64,000 nucleotides of DNA from assembly GCA_027451525.1 (NCBI GenBank), contig DAIDJF010000001.1, forward strand, positions 1 to 64,000. The letters are read 5' to 3'. The translations under genes and the position numbers were made by a program. The notes beneath the pieces were generated by a model, which had not been told where the DNA came from, ran no database searches, and saw only the letters and a program-made list of their open reading frames with translations. The DNA is from Ktedonobacterales bacterium (GTDB taxonomy: Bacteria; Chloroflexota; Ktedonobacteria; Ktedonobacterales; Ktedonobacteraceae). This document shows positions 1-9,014 of this stretch, piece after piece; position 1 is the first letter of the stretch, and the number at the start of each line of letters is the position of its first letter.

Positions 1-1950
1 TGGATGAAAACTGCTGACTGGTCAGAGCATGGCAGATTGCGTTTTCGTAAGTCGAAAGAGATTGTGCCTGATCCCACAGTTTCGCATAACGACTATCCAG
101 CGGTTGTCAAAATCGAGGGAAAAAATGATGAAGATGAGTCCGAGCAGGTTGCGTGCTGTATTCAACAGCTTAAAGCAAGCGGGGCAATTACGGACTACAA
201 TCAGATAGCGATCTTGTTGTATAGCGTTAAGACTCAGTACAGTGATGGCTATGTCAATGCTTTGAAAGCGCGTGGTATACCTACTTTTTGTCCACGCGCA
301 CGTTCCTATTTTGAGCGTGAAGAGGTGCGCTTATTGATGGCTTGTTTTGCTGTATTGTTGGAGTATACGGGGGCGGAGCAGGAACAAGCCAGTGAGGAAC
401 AACGAGGTTTTGATCTGTATATACGTAATAAATGTGTAAAATTTTTACGAGAGCAGTATAACTCCTTATATGAAAAGCTTGTAGAAGGTCTGGTGATAGA
501 ATCTGCCATGCGGCAGGACAAGTATGACACGGGCATGATGGAGCAGGTGAAGCCTGAACCTGCATTGATGAATTATTTCTATCGCTTGCTGGCTTTGGAG
601 CCGTTTGTGAGCTTTATCAAAGAAGAAGCTTGTATGCGCAATCTGATGCTTTTCTCGAAGAAATTGCATGTTTTTCAAAATTTCTACCATATTACATCTA
701 TCAATGAACAAACGCTGAGTGAGATACGGAAAACGTTCTTTACCATCTTTTACCGCTTATTGAAAGATGAAGGTATGAATGAGTACGAAGATATTGAGGA
801 GGCCTTTCCTACTGGTCATGTTTTGCTTATGACTATTCATCAGGCAAAAGGTCTGGAGTTTCCGGTCGTGATTGTTGGGAGTCTGCGGCACTCGCGCAAT
901 GGCGCGGATGTAATAGGGCGCGATATGGGAAAATTTTATAATCGGGACGAGACCAATTTTGAGCCAGAGTGCCGCATTCCGGGTTTTGATCTGATGCGTT
1001 TGTATTATGTGGCCTTTTCGCGTGCAGAAAAACTTCTCATTCTGACCTATCATTTGAGCAAACGGCCGAATAAAGAATTTGAGCCGCTTTTACAAGGATT
1101 GCCAACGTGGGGCGAGGCCCGTGATCTGTGGAAAGATCAAATTTCGTATAGCCATAAAGATCTGATACAGATGAAACATCGCTATAGTTTTACGGGCGAT
1201 ATTCAACGCTATGAGACCTGTCCGCGCCAGTATCAGTATTTTCGTGAGTATGAATTTGTAGAAGGGTGCCAATATAACTTTTTGCTCGGCCTGCTCGTGC
1301 ATCAAACTCTTGAAGAGCTACATCGTCGCGTTCGTGATGGGCAATTTGGTGAGCTAAATTGGCGGAGCATAGAGCACATGGTGCGCAAAAACTATGCCCG
1401 CTTGCGCCTTAGTTATCTGGATGAAGAAGAAACAAGGGTTGAAGAGCGCGCTTTTACACAAGTGTATAACTACTTTGAGCAGAATAGGCGCGAACTACAA
1501 GGTGTACGCGAGGTTGAAAAAGATATCATTTTTGAGCAAGAGCATTATATTCTCACGGGCAGAATAGACCTGTTGCGCGAAAATCGCGGTCTTTTGGAAC
1601 TGGTTGATTTCAAGACGGAGCCAAAACCTCGTGCGGACTCTGCTCGATTATTTGATTATGAACGGCAACTCTGTATCTACGCTCATGTGTTGGAACGCCG
1701 TTATAACCTGCGTCCAGATAGGTTGTTGCTGTACTGGACGCAGGAAGCAGAGCGTGCAGATGCAATCATGGAGATTTCCTATCAACCTGATCTAGTCAGG
1801 TGGGTCGGGCAGAGTCTGGAGCGCGTCGTGCAGAAAATTCGTCAACAGGATTTTCAGGTGGTAACTGTCCCAGAGGAGCATGTCTGTCAACGCTGTAGTA
1901 TGATGCACTATTGTACTCAAGACGGCATTTTTGCGCGTTCGTTGTGCTAG
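1..1950 (+). CDS. UvrD/PcrA-like helicase with C-terminal RecB-type nuclease (5'-truncated)
   Basis: This is the C-terminal part of a superfamily 1 DNA helicase fused to a PD-(D/E)XK nuclease, a design used in double-strand-break processing and recombinational repair. The frame is open to the left window edge (a Trp codon precedes the first Met), so the N-terminal Walker A domain lies outside. Counting from the Met at position 4, helicase motif V (HQAKGLEFP) lies near residue 278 and motif VI (LYYVAFSRAEK) near 333-343. The nuclease core (ELVDFKTEPKP, about 535) follows. Cys406 together with Cys628, Cys631 and Cys637 (CQRCSMMHYC) fits the four cysteines that bind an iron-sulfur cluster in AddB/Cas4-type RecB nucleases. 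It ends in a CTAG whose two strands serve as the stop codons of this gene and of the convergent HAD gene. The family call is firm; the exact pathway (AddAB-like or stand-alone repair) cannot be told from the fragment. Confidence 0.88.
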   Translation, partial: WMKTADWSEHGRLRFRKSKEIVPDPTVSHNDYPAVVKIEGKNDEDESEQVACCIQQLKASGAITDYNQIAILLYSVKTQYSDGYVNALKARGIPTFCPRARSYFEREEVRLLMACFAVLLEYTGAEQEQASEEQRGFDLYIRNKCVKFLREQYNSLYEKLVEGLVIESAMRQDKYDTGMMEQVKPEPALMNYFYRLLALEPFVSFIKEEACMRNLMLFSKKLHVFQNFYHITSINEQTLSEIRKTFFTIFYRLLKDEGMNEYEDIEEAFPTGHVLLMTIHQAKGLEFPVVIVGSLRHSRNGADVIGRDMGKFYNRDETNFEPECRIPGFDLMRLYYVAFSRAEKLLILTYHLSKRPNKEFEPLLQGLPTWGEARDLWKDQISYSHKDLIQMKHRYSFTGDIQRYETCPRQYQYFREYEFVEGCQYNFLLGLLVHQTLEELHRRVRDGQFGELNWRSIEHMVRKNYARLRLSYLDEEETRVEERAFTQVYNYFEQNRRELQGVREVEKDIIFEQEHYILTGRIDLLRENRGLLELVDFKTEPKPRADSARLFDYERQLCIYAHVLERRYNLRPDRLLLYWTQEAERADAIMEISYQPDLVRWVGQSLERVVQKIRQQDFQVVTVPEEHVCQRCSMMHYCTQDGIFARSLC

Positions 1951-2735
1951 AAAAGAAATTTCTCTATCGCTACCGCCACGCCGTCTTCCGCATTGGTGCT
2001 TGTTACATAATCTGCCGCCGCTTTTACCTCGTCATGTGCGTTGCCCATTGCTATGCCGAGACCAGCGAAGCGCAGCATCCCGATATCATTATGGTTATCG
2101 CCAAAGGCAATGACTTCTTCTGGTTTGATTGCCAGTTCCTGTGTGATCTGCTTGAGCGCGTTGGCTTTGGAAACGGTGGGATGCATAAATTCTAGCCATT
2201 CGCGGGCCGTCTGTGTCACATAGAGTTGGGCTGCGAAATGCTGCTCCAGTTCACGCCGCTTTTCGCGCAATGTGCTGGCGTCACCAAAGGCTGCCAGTTT
2301 GATGCACGGCTGCGGATAAATGTTGATAATCTTGTCAACGATGGCGACTGGCGCACTTGCCAGATACCAGTTGTGCAGATCATACAGAGCTTGTTCGACA
2401 AAAAGCGACTCGTGGGTGTAATAGCAAGGTTGCAAGTCGAACTTGTTTATGGCTTCAAGGGTCGGGAGGATATGGTGTGTGGGAAGTAATAGCTCGTGGA
2501 TGATCTCTTTACCATGTGCGTCGATGATAATAGCCCCGTTGCTGGTAATCTGTGGCGCATTCAGCGGGAGTTGCTCAGCGAGGAAGTGAAAAATGTAGGG
2601 AACGCGGCCTGTGGCGATTACGAGTTTCATGCCTGATGCCACGGCGCGTTGAAGGGTATGGAGCGTGTGCGGTGAGATCGTATGCTGAGGGTTCAATAAT
2701 GTGCCATCCAGGTCTATTGCGAGGAGACGATACAT
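1947..2735 (-). CDS. Cof-type HAD-superfamily phosphatase
   Basis: A 262-residue cytosolic hydrolase of the Cof/YidA (HAD IIB) type, which removes phosphate from sugar phosphates or similar small metabolites. The nucleophile motif DLDGT is at residues 8-12, with Asp8 as nucleophile and Asp10 as acid/base. The metal-binding GDNHND motif near residues 212-217 is the usual motif IV. Length and order match the family; the mobile cap domain occupies the middle. The 3' end overlaps the convergent helicase/nuclease gene by 4 bp. Substrate is not predictable, since members are notoriously promiscuous. Confidence 0.9.
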   Translation of the reverse strand: MYRLLAIDLDGTLLNPQHTISPHTLHTLQRAVASGMKLVIATGRVPYIFHFLAEQLPLNAPQITSNGAIIIDAHGKEIIHELLLPTHHILPTLEAINKFDLQPCYYTHESLFVEQALYDLHNWYLASAPVAIVDKIINIYPQPCIKLAAFGDASTLREKRRELEQHFAAQLYVTQTAREWLEFMHPTVSKANALKQITQELAIKPEEVIAFGDNHNDIGMLRFAGLGIAMGNAHDEVKAAADYVTSTNAEDGVAVAIEKFLF

Positions 2736-2983
2736 GCCGGGTGATACTCCTGACTGCTTATGTGATAGGGTGATTATATGTGATGAAGCAATAAAAAATA
2801 GCTTTCTTTCTGATTATATGCCCGTTTGCTGTGTTTACGCAAATTCTTTGTTAGAACAGAGCCGTTCGCCTTTGTTTTATGGTACACTATCTCATGAACG
2901 CAAGGATGCTCTTCAGCCGATTGATCTTTTGAGTATGTTGCAATGTGAGATGCGTCTCTCTATACTTTCACTGACGAAAGGAC

Positions 2984-4597
2984 ATGACATTGTACGATTA
3001 CGTGATTGTCGGAGCAGGCTCCGCTGGCTGTGTACTTGCTAACCGTTTGACCGAAGATGGTCAGACTACCGTGTTATTGCTCGAAGCGGGTGTCTCGGAC
3101 GAGGCCCCAGAAATCCACATCCCCATTGCCTTTAGCAAACTGTTCCAATCGCCTCTTGACTGGAACTATAGCACCGAAGAGGAAGCGCAACTCAATAATC
3201 GTAAGCTCTATTGGCCGCGTGGCAAGATGCTCGGTGGCTCCAGTTCAATTAATGCCATGGTCTACATTCGTGGCAATCGCCATGACTATAATCACTGGCA
3301 CGAGTTGGGCAATGCCCGATGGAGTTATGCTGATGTATTGCCGTATTTTAAGAAGGCCGAGAATCAAGAGCGTGGTCCCTCGGAGTATCATGGCGTGGGT
3401 GGTCCCCTCAATGTCATGGATCGCCGCTACACATCACCGCTCTCTGATGCCTTTGTCGAGGCGGGTGTAGAGCTGGGCTGGTCTGCGAACGACGATTTTA
3501 ACGGGGCCACCCAGGAGGGCTTTGGAAGGTATCAGGTGACGCAACGTGCTGGACGCCGTCATAGTGCCTCTGTTGGCTATCTGCACCCTGCCCTCAGCCG
3601 TCCTAATCTGACCGTGCAGACACAGACCTTAGCGATGCGTGTGCTGTTTGAAGGCACGCGCGCTGTTGGTGTGGCATATCTGAAAGATGGCGCAGAGCAG
3701 CAGGTGCGCGCGAATAAAGAGGTCATTCTTTCTGGCGGTGCTGTCAACTCGCCGCAAATGTTGTTGCTCTCAGGTGTTGGTCCTGCCGACCATCTACGCA
3801 GCATGGGGATTGACGTTGTGTTGGATCTCCCCGGTGTAGGTCAGAACTTGCAAGACCATGTCTTTGCCAGTGTGTGCTACTCGTGTACACAACCAATTTC
3901 ATTCTTTACTGCCGAGACTGCTGAGAATTTCCAGGAGTATATAGAGCATCAGAGTGGGCCGCTTTCCTCGAATATCGCGGAATCAGGAGCCTTCATGAAG
4001 ACCCGCCCAGATGTTCTAGAACCGGATTTGCAGTACCATTTCACGCCTGTCTACTACATCAATCATGGCTTCACGATGCCGCAGGAGCATGGCTTTACGA
4101 TTGCACCAACGCTGGTGGCCCCTAAAAGCATTGGCTATCTGGCACTGCGCTCGGCTGATCCGACGCAGTATCCCGCCATCCATGCCAACTACCTGAGCAG
4201 TGAAGAGGAGGTTCGGGTTCTGGTTGAGGGCGTAAAACTGGCTCGCCGTCTGGCGCACACAAAGGCTTTTGATGCGTTTCGTGGCACAGAGACCTTACCA
4301 GGTCCACAGGTGCAGAGTGACGAGGACATTGTTGCTTACCTGCGCAACTATACGGAGACAATCTACCATCCTGTCGGAACTTGCAAAATGGGTGGTGACC
4401 GGATGGCGGTTGTTGACCAGGAATTGCGCGTGCGTGGCATAGAGGGTCTGCGCGTCATCGACGCCTCGATCATGCCGACAGTAGTTAATGGCAACACAAA
4501 TGCGCCAACGATCATGATTGCCGAGAAAGCGGCTGATATGATTAAAGGCGTAGTAATGCGCGAGGCACAAAAGGCACAAGCCTCTAGCGGCCAATAA
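2984..4597 (+). CDS. GMC-family FAD oxidoreductase (choline dehydrogenase-like)
   Basis: A 537-residue flavoenzyme of the glucose-methanol-choline family, oxidising an alcohol to an aldehyde. The N-terminal dinucleotide fold shows VIVGAGSAG (residues 7-15), followed by both GMC signatures: [13 protein letters not shown] around residues 76-90 and [14 protein letters not shown] around 251-265. The catalytic base is probably His462 ([10 protein letters not shown]), with an active-site Asn at 504 or 506 (NGNTNAP). No betaine aldehyde dehydrogenase, glycine-betaine transporter or other choline gene is adjacent, so BetA activity specifically is not supported; alcohol or PEG dehydrogenase activity is equally possible. 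The AAAGGA Shine-Dalgarno sequence sits almost against the ATG at 2984, so the in-frame TTG at 2990 (8 nt spacing) may be the true start. Confidence 0.88.
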   Translation: MTLYDYVIVGAGSAGCVLANRLTEDGQTTVLLLEAGVSDEAPEIHIPIAFSKLFQSPLDWNYSTEEEAQLNNRKLYWPRGKMLGGSSSINAMVYIRGNRHDYNHWHELGNARWSYADVLPYFKKAENQERGPSEYHGVGGPLNVMDRRYTSPLSDAFVEAGVELGWSANDDFNGATQEGFGRYQVTQRAGRRHSASVGYLHPALSRPNLTVQTQTLAMRVLFEGTRAVGVAYLKDGAEQQVRANKEVILSGGAVNSPQMLLLSGVGPADHLRSMGIDVVLDLPGVGQNLQDHVFASVCYSCTQPISFFTAETAENFQEYIEHQSGPLSSNIAESGAFMKTRPDVLEPDLQYHFTPVYYINHGFTMPQEHGFTIAPTLVAPKSIGYLALRSADPTQYPAIHANYLSSEEEVRVLVEGVKLARRLAHTKAFDAFRGTETLPGPQVQSDEDIVAYLRNYTETIYHPVGTCKMGGDRMAVVDQELRVRGIEGLRVIDASIMPTVVNGNTNAPTIMIAEKAADMIKGVVMREAQKAQASSGQ

Positions 4598-4631
4598 AAG
4601 CTGTAACACGCTCGAATTGTTGTACATGCTT

Positions 4632-4667
4632 ACGAGGACCGTTTAATTGTAACCAAGCGGTCCTCGT
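4632..4667. terminator. Bidirectional hairpin between convergent genes
   Basis: A perfect 10-bp inverted repeat (ACGAGGACCG / CGGTCCTCGT, arms 4632-4641 and 4658-4667) with a 16-nt loop lies between the ends of the GMC oxidoreductase and the convergent haem-oxygenase-fold gene. There is no long U-tract on either strand, so it is a weak or U-independent terminator candidate. Confidence 0.55.
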
Positions 4668-4686
4668 GGGTATAAAGGGTGACCGT

Positions 4687-5340
4687 TTATTGCTTTCCTA
4701 CGATGGTGTCATAAAAGAGCAGTTCAAATTCGTGGCTCAAGCGCACGGCGCGAATGATGCGCTGACGTTCGTCGTTGTTAGTTGCGTAACGGGTGAGTAG
4801 GGCTGCATCGACAGGCATGACTTGCTTGCCGATTGCATCATGTGCCGAGAAAAACTCAACTTGTTCCGCGCTCAGATGGTAGTGCTGCATAAGAGCAGGA
4901 TAAATGCGCAGACAAATCTGCACGAAAATATCCTCGCTAGCACTGACCGAGGCCAGTTTTTCTCCGGGTGAGCCATAGGCGAGCATCCAGTAAAAGAAAT
5001 TGGTCAATGCCATGCAGCCCGCTAGTGGCTCAACGGCGTCGAAATCTGCGCGTGTGAGACCGAGTGCCTCACCAAAGTTCAGTAGTAATTTGTAGCCGCC
5101 TACTTTCGGTACAAGTTTGCTCAAAAGCAACTCTTGTACTTCGAGTTCAGAGACACCCGCGATTGCCAGCGCGTCGAGCCGATAGGCCTCGCGCACCAGC
5201 CACCAGTCCTGTAAGGCAAACAGGCGGAGGCGCGCGACTTCTAATGTGCCATCCTCAATGCGTTGCCATAAAGGGTGATGTAATAATTGTTGGCGTAGTG
5301 TCAAAATATCTGTGGTTAAGAGTGCATCAGCAAAACTCAT
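4687..5340 (-). CDS. TenA/PqqC/CADD-like haem-oxygenase-fold protein
   Basis: A 217-residue, all-helical protein resembling the TenA/PqqC/CADD group of the haem-oxygenase fold, many of which are metal-dependent oxidases. Potential ligands spread in the family's manner are Glu in WWLVREAYR (about residue 50), the His-Asp pair in FFSAHDAIGK (about residue 168), and His in RLSHEFELLFYD (about residue 203). No thiamin gene is nearby, so thiaminase II is not favoured; an iron-containing redox enzyme of the DUF3865/CADD type is an alternative. It is followed by a convergent GMC gene and is probably monocistronic. Function is uncertain; the fold assignment is moderately supported. Confidence 0.55.
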   Translation of the reverse strand: MSFADALLTTDILTLRQQLLHHPLWQRIEDGTLEVARLRLFALQDWWLVREAYRLDALAIAGVSELEVQELLLSKLVPKVGGYKLLLNFGEALGLTRADFDAVEPLAGCMALTNFFYWMLAYGSPGEKLASVSASEDIFVQICLRIYPALMQHYHLSAEQVEFFSAHDAIGKQVMPVDAALLTRYATNNDERQRIIRAVRLSHEFELLFYDTIVGKQ

Positions 5341-5496
5341 GAATTAATTTCTCCTGCTTAAAATAGTGCGTGGTTACGCACTATCCTCATTGTCAGTTTT
5401 GTTTCTAGCCTATATACTGACCTTGTGACTAAGTCCTAGCGTGCTGGTGTGTCTCAAAAATTTTAGGACTCATTGCATCAAAAGAAAGAGAGTAAC

Positions 5497-5976
5497 ATGA
5501 TGGGCGATCAAACTCCCGATCCCTATTCACCGTATCAACCTAATCAAGAGCCGCCAAATAGTCCATATCCGGCAGATCAGGCTCCGCCCGCCTCTCCTTA
5601 TCCCCCAAATTCACCCTATGCGTCGCCTGCTTCTGGATATCAGCAGATGCCTTATGCGTCGCCTACACCTGGGCAGTATGCACCACTGTCGCCTTATGGC
5701 TATCCAGCGCAGCCAGCACCTCAAAATGAGCAAGGACGAGGACAGGCACTTGCCGGACTAGTCCTGAGCATCATTAGCATGATTGGATGGTTAGTGCCAA
5801 TTGTAGGTGTGATCACCGCTATTCTTGGGATCATATTTTCTGTGTTAGGTCGCCGTTCGGCGTCACGCAGAACGATGGCAACGGTTGGGCTGGTATTGTC
5901 GCTTATTGCACTCATCCTTGCCTTGGGCAATTGGATTATCGGCGCATATCTCATCTATCAGCAACTCAATGGCTAA
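5497..5976 (+). CDS. DUF4190-like small membrane protein with Pro/Tyr-rich N-terminus
   Basis: A 159-residue protein in two parts. Residues 1-75 are a low-complexity Pro/Tyr/Ser/Gln segment with repeated SPY and PYASP units. Residues 80-158 carry two hydrophobic helices separated by a short basic loop (GRRSASRR), the layout of DUF4190-type membrane proteins. The start is set at the ATG at 5497 because AAAGAAAGAGAG lies just upstream; a TTG 24 bp earlier is less likely. The proline-rich tail is presumably cytoplasmic or surface exposed. No enzymatic motif is visible and the function is unknown. Confidence 0.7.
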   Translation: MMGDQTPDPYSPYQPNQEPPNSPYPADQAPPASPYPPNSPYASPASGYQQMPYASPTPGQYAPLSPYGYPAQPAPQNEQGRGQALAGLVLSIISMIGWLVPIVGVITAILGIIFSVLGRRSASRRTMATVGLVLSLIALILALGNWIIGAYLIYQQLNG

Positions 5977-5982
5977 TTAGCG

Positions 5983-6014
5983 TGAGAGGAGCACAATATG
6001 CTATGCTCCTCTCA
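5983..6014. terminator. Bidirectional hairpin, 11 bp perfect stem
   Basis: TGAGAGGAGCA (5983-5993) and TGCTCCTCTCA (6004-6014) form a perfect 11-bp stem with a 10-nt loop. It lies exactly between the converging ends of the DUF4190-like gene and xylulokinase. U-tracts are absent on both sides. Confidence 0.6.
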
Positions 6015-6017
6015 TAG

Positions 6018-7553
6018 CTAGGCTTGGCTGATAATGGGTTTAAGTGCGGGATAGAGTGCACGATACGTCGCATATGCTTGTTGATATGCTGAAGCGGTCG
6101 CACTATCGGGCTGTGTGCGCTCTAACACGCGCACCGTCTGTGTACATGCCTCTTGTACAGAACTATAGACGCCACTGGCAACACCTGCGAGTAGAGCAGC
6201 TCCAAACGCTGGACCTTCGGTTGCATTGGTCGTGACGATTTCAACCCCCAGGATGTCGGTAATAATCTGCCGCCAGAGTGGACTCTTTGCGCCGCCACCT
6301 GTTGCGCGCATCTGCGTGAGTGTTAGCCCTTGTTCCTGAATGATGCCAAGACAGTCCTTAAGACTAAATGCAACACCTTCCAAGACCGAGCGAATCAGAT
6401 AGCGGCGGTCATGGCTGGCGGTCAGTCCAATCCATCCACCGCGTGCATAGGGATCAAGGTGTGGTGTGCGCTCACCTTGCAGATAAGGCAGGAAGATCAA
6501 GCCATCACTGCCAGGAGGCACACTGGCAGCCTCTCTGGAGAGCAGCGAGTAGGCATCCTCGCCTGTCCAACGCTCTAACGCACGCTCAGGCAAGCCGATA
6601 TTATCGCGTACCCAGCGTAGAGAGAGACCTGCGCCTTGCGTGACACCCATCAGATACCAGGCGTGCGGGACGGCGTGATTAAAGGTATGCACTCGCGGTA
6701 TAGGGCCGGAGGTATCAACCTGTGGAGTATTGGCATGAGCCAGCACTACACCACTGGTACCGATAGAGACCAGGGCTAAACCCGGCTCAACAACACCGTT
6801 ACCGACTGCTCCACAGGCGTTATCTGCTCCACCACCCGCGACAGGCGTGCCAACAGGTAACCCTGTTAATGTCGCAACCTCTGCCGTAATATAACCGCTC
6901 ACTGCATCAGCCGCGATTACTGGTGGCAGCAGAGATGATGCCACCTCGATAGCGGCCAGAACCTCTTGTGACCAGCGACCATGCTTGACATCAAGTAGGC
7001 AGGTTCCAGCAGCATCAGAAATTTCCATTGCCATCACGCCTGTCAGAAGGTAGCGAATATAATCTTTTGGCAGGAGTAAGGTGCGTGCCTGCGCAAATAT
7101 CTCCGGCTCATTATCGCGCACCCAGAGCATTTTGGGAGCAGAGAAGCCTGTGAGGGCTGGATTGCTGACATATTCGATAAGCTGACTTGCGCCAACCTTA
7201 TCTGTGATCCAGCGGCATTGTGCGTCGCTACGTTGATCAGCCCAAATAATACAGGGACGCAATACCTGCTGGCGTGTATCAAGCAGAACAACACCATGCA
7301 TCTGTCCTGAAAGTCCTACGCCGCGCACATCTGATGGATTGATGCCGTGTTTGCTTGCACCTGTCAGACAGGTACGAATGGCTTGTAATGTTGCTTGCCA
7401 CCAGTCAGCAGGGTTCTGTTCGGCCCATCCTGGTTTGGGATGATAAAGAGGATAGTCAACAAAAGCATCAGCGAGCACGTGCCCATCATCAGCGGCGAAA
7501 AGGGCCGCCTTCACGCCCGTGGTGCCGAGGTCAATACCCAGGAGCGTTTGCAT
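6018..7553 (-). CDS. xylB: Xylulokinase
   Basis: A 511-residue FGGY-family carbohydrate kinase, phosphorylating D-xylulose with ATP before entry into the pentose phosphate pathway. The N-terminal phosphate loop LGIDLGTTGVKAALF (residues 5-19) and the xylulokinase-type motif GLSGQMHGVVLLD (about 82-94) are present. The sugar-binding Asp in GGGADNACGAVG (about 237-248) and the C-terminal ATGGGAKSPLWRQI FGGY signature (about 415-428) are also present. Length is normal. GGAGGAGC stands just before the ATG. No xylose isomerase or sugar transporter is in the window, so a related ketose or polyol as substrate cannot be excluded. Confidence 0.92.
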   Translation of the reverse strand: MQTLLGIDLGTTGVKAALFAADDGHVLADAFVDYPLYHPKPGWAEQNPADWWQATLQAIRTCLTGASKHGINPSDVRGVGLSGQMHGVVLLDTRQQVLRPCIIWADQRSDAQCRWITDKVGASQLIEYVSNPALTGFSAPKMLWVRDNEPEIFAQARTLLLPKDYIRYLLTGVMAMEISDAAGTCLLDVKHGRWSQEVLAAIEVASSLLPPVIAADAVSGYITAEVATLTGLPVGTPVAGGGADNACGAVGNGVVEPGLALVSIGTSGVVLAHANTPQVDTSGPIPRVHTFNHAVPHAWYLMGVTQGAGLSLRWVRDNIGLPERALERWTGEDAYSLLSREAASVPPGSDGLIFLPYLQGERTPHLDPYARGGWIGLTASHDRRYLIRSVLEGVAFSLKDCLGIIQEQGLTLTQMRATGGGAKSPLWRQIITDILGVEIVTTNATEGPAFGAALLAGVASGVYSSVQEACTQTVRVLERTQPDSATASAYQQAYATYRALYPALKPIISQA

Positions 7554-7753
7554 TGCTCCTCCTTCATTGGATACAAAAATACATTACCTGTGTTGATTGT
7601 ACGTCATTTTTGCGCGTTCCGAAATAGGAGAGATTGTGTGACTGTCTTTGTTCCAGATGCAGGTCGCACCATCGCTATCTATCCTCTGGCATTCACGCTT
7701 CTCCTATTGCGGGTCTGCCCGTGCATCGCTGGAAATAAAAGTGTTTCTCGCTG

Positions 7754-8290
7754 TTATCTTCCGTGCTGATCTGGTATCAGGAGATCATCTTGTAGATCGA
7801 GGTGGTCTCCTGGTTGCATTGCCTCTCCTGTCTGTTCTGCTTTGGCAGTGCGTTGATTGCTGCTTGCTTGCCGCTGTGGCGTTTGGCGTTGTTTGACCAA
7901 CCATTGTCCTGCTATGTCGCCCATAATAACTGCCAAAATACCTCCAACCAGACTGAGCATGATATACAGTAAGGCGGGTAACCAGTGGCTGTGAGTGAAG
8001 AGCAAGACATCCCCTAATGCCATGCTGCTGAAGGTGGTATACGCGCCCATAAAGCCAACGTTGATGAAGATACGGCGTGTTGGGCCAACAAGGAAGGTGG
8101 CATCAGCGAGTGTCGAGACAAGGGCCAGTGCGAATGCGCCCGTAATATTGATAATAAGGATATCATAAGGCCAGCTTTTGCCCAAGAGACTTTGAATAAA
8201 GGTACTGAGCAGATAGCGCGTGAGCGTGCCGAGAAAGCCGCCACAGGCGACAGCGAGGAGTTGTCTACGCCGTGAGAGTGTTCTGTTCAT
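7754..8290 (-). CDS. crcB: CrcB/Fluc fluoride channel, long form with hydrophilic tail
   Basis: A 178-residue membrane protein of the CrcB/Fluc family, exporting fluoride down its electrochemical gradient. Four membrane segments occupy residues 10-125, with the conserved polar Asn (IINITGAF) in the second helix and the TTFSS break in the third. Unlike the neighbouring 128-residue paralogue it carries about 45 extra C-terminal residues that are charged and Gln-rich. Its start overlaps the stop of the preceding crcB (TAATG), so the two are translationally coupled. Adjacent pairs commonly form heterodimeric antiparallel channels; that is inferred here. It is last in the fluoride operon. Confidence 0.9.
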   Translation of the reverse strand: MNRTLSRRRQLLAVACGGFLGTLTRYLLSTFIQSLLGKSWPYDILIINITGAFALALVSTLADATFLVGPTRRIFINVGFMGAYTTFSSMALGDVLLFTHSHWLPALLYIMLSLVGGILAVIMGDIAGQWLVKQRQTPQRQASSNQRTAKAEQTGEAMQPGDHLDLQDDLLIPDQHGR

Positions 8291-8676
8291 TAGAGAAGCC
8301 CTCCCACAATGACGCCCAGAAGTGCGGCTAGCATGCCGACTAACGCGCTTCCGCCGAGGTAAAGCATACTGCGCGTTGTGCTACCGCCACGAGCCAGTTG
8401 TACGCCTTCCCAACTCATCGTACTGAAGGTCGTATAGCCACCCAGAAAACCAGTCGCCAGCACAGTCTGAGCGGCAACGCTGAGCATTTTATGCGTGACG
8501 AGAGCCGCGAGCAGACCAATGACGAACGAGCCAGAAACATTGATGATAAAAGTGCCCCAGGGAAACTGAGAACCGGCGTGCTCAGCGATGAAACGCCCCA
8601 GCAGGTAACGTGCTAATGCTCCACAGGCTCCCGCCAGCCCGACCAAACCTGTAAATGCGAGAGAGAAAGGCGTCAT
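8290..8676 (-). CDS. crcB: CrcB/Fluc fluoride channel, short form
   Basis: A 128-residue four-helix Fluc protein of normal family length. GACGALARYLLG (residues 16-27) in helix 1, FIINVSGSFVIGLL in helix 2 and GGYTTFSTM (about 79-87) in helix 3 are the pore-lining family motifs. Its ATG overlaps the stop of the upstream DUF190 gene (ATGA) and its own stop overlaps the next crcB start, indicating tight co-translation. It is the third gene after the fluoride riboswitch. Confidence 0.93.
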   Translation of the reverse strand: MTPFSLAFTGLVGLAGACGALARYLLGRFIAEHAGSQFPWGTFIINVSGSFVIGLLAALVTHKMLSVAAQTVLATGFLGGYTTFSTMSWEGVQLARGGSTTRSMLYLGGSALVGMLAALLGVIVGGLL

Positions 8677-9011
8677 GATGCCCTCCCACCAGAGACTATC
8701 TCGACAGGCGTGACGGTAATAGTGCCACGTTGCACGAGTTGATCTAACATGGTGAGCAGAGCATTAACGCGCTCTTCATGTTCGACAATCTCGATAATGA
8801 GCGGGAGGTTATCGGAGATATCGGGCAAGCGTTCTGTCGAGAGGTGATGTTCAGGCCCAAACCCCTCAATGCCGCGTAGCACGGTCGCTCCCATCGCTCC
8901 ATGTTGCTGTGCTATTTCCAGAATGGCGCGATACAGTGGTTTGCCTCGCCATGTTTCAGCTTCTCCAATAAAGATACGAATACGTTTTCCTGCATGGGTG
9001 TGTGATGCCAT
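8673..9011 (-). CDS. DUF190 family protein
   Basis: A 112-residue protein of DUF190, a small PII-like ferredoxin-fold family often encoded beside crcB. The sequence has the family features RIFIGEAETWRGKPLYRAI near the N-terminus, GATVLRGIEGFG (about 37-48) and PLIIEIVEHEERVNAL (about 70-85). It is probably a cytosolic sensor or regulator of the channel, by inference from context. It is separated by only 3 bp from the DUF190-CBS gene and overlaps the first crcB by 4 bp. Confidence 0.88.
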   Translation of the reverse strand: MASHTHAGKRIRIFIGEAETWRGKPLYRAILEIAQQHGAMGATVLRGIEGFGPEHHLSTERLPDISDNLPLIIEIVEHEERVNALLTMLDQLVQRGTITVTPVEIVSGGRAS

Positions 9012-9014
9012 AGA

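Noticed and set aside
2984-4597. Specific assignment as choline dehydrogenase BetA
   Set aside because: GMC motifs fit the whole family and no betaine pathway gene is nearby, so only the family-level call is kept.
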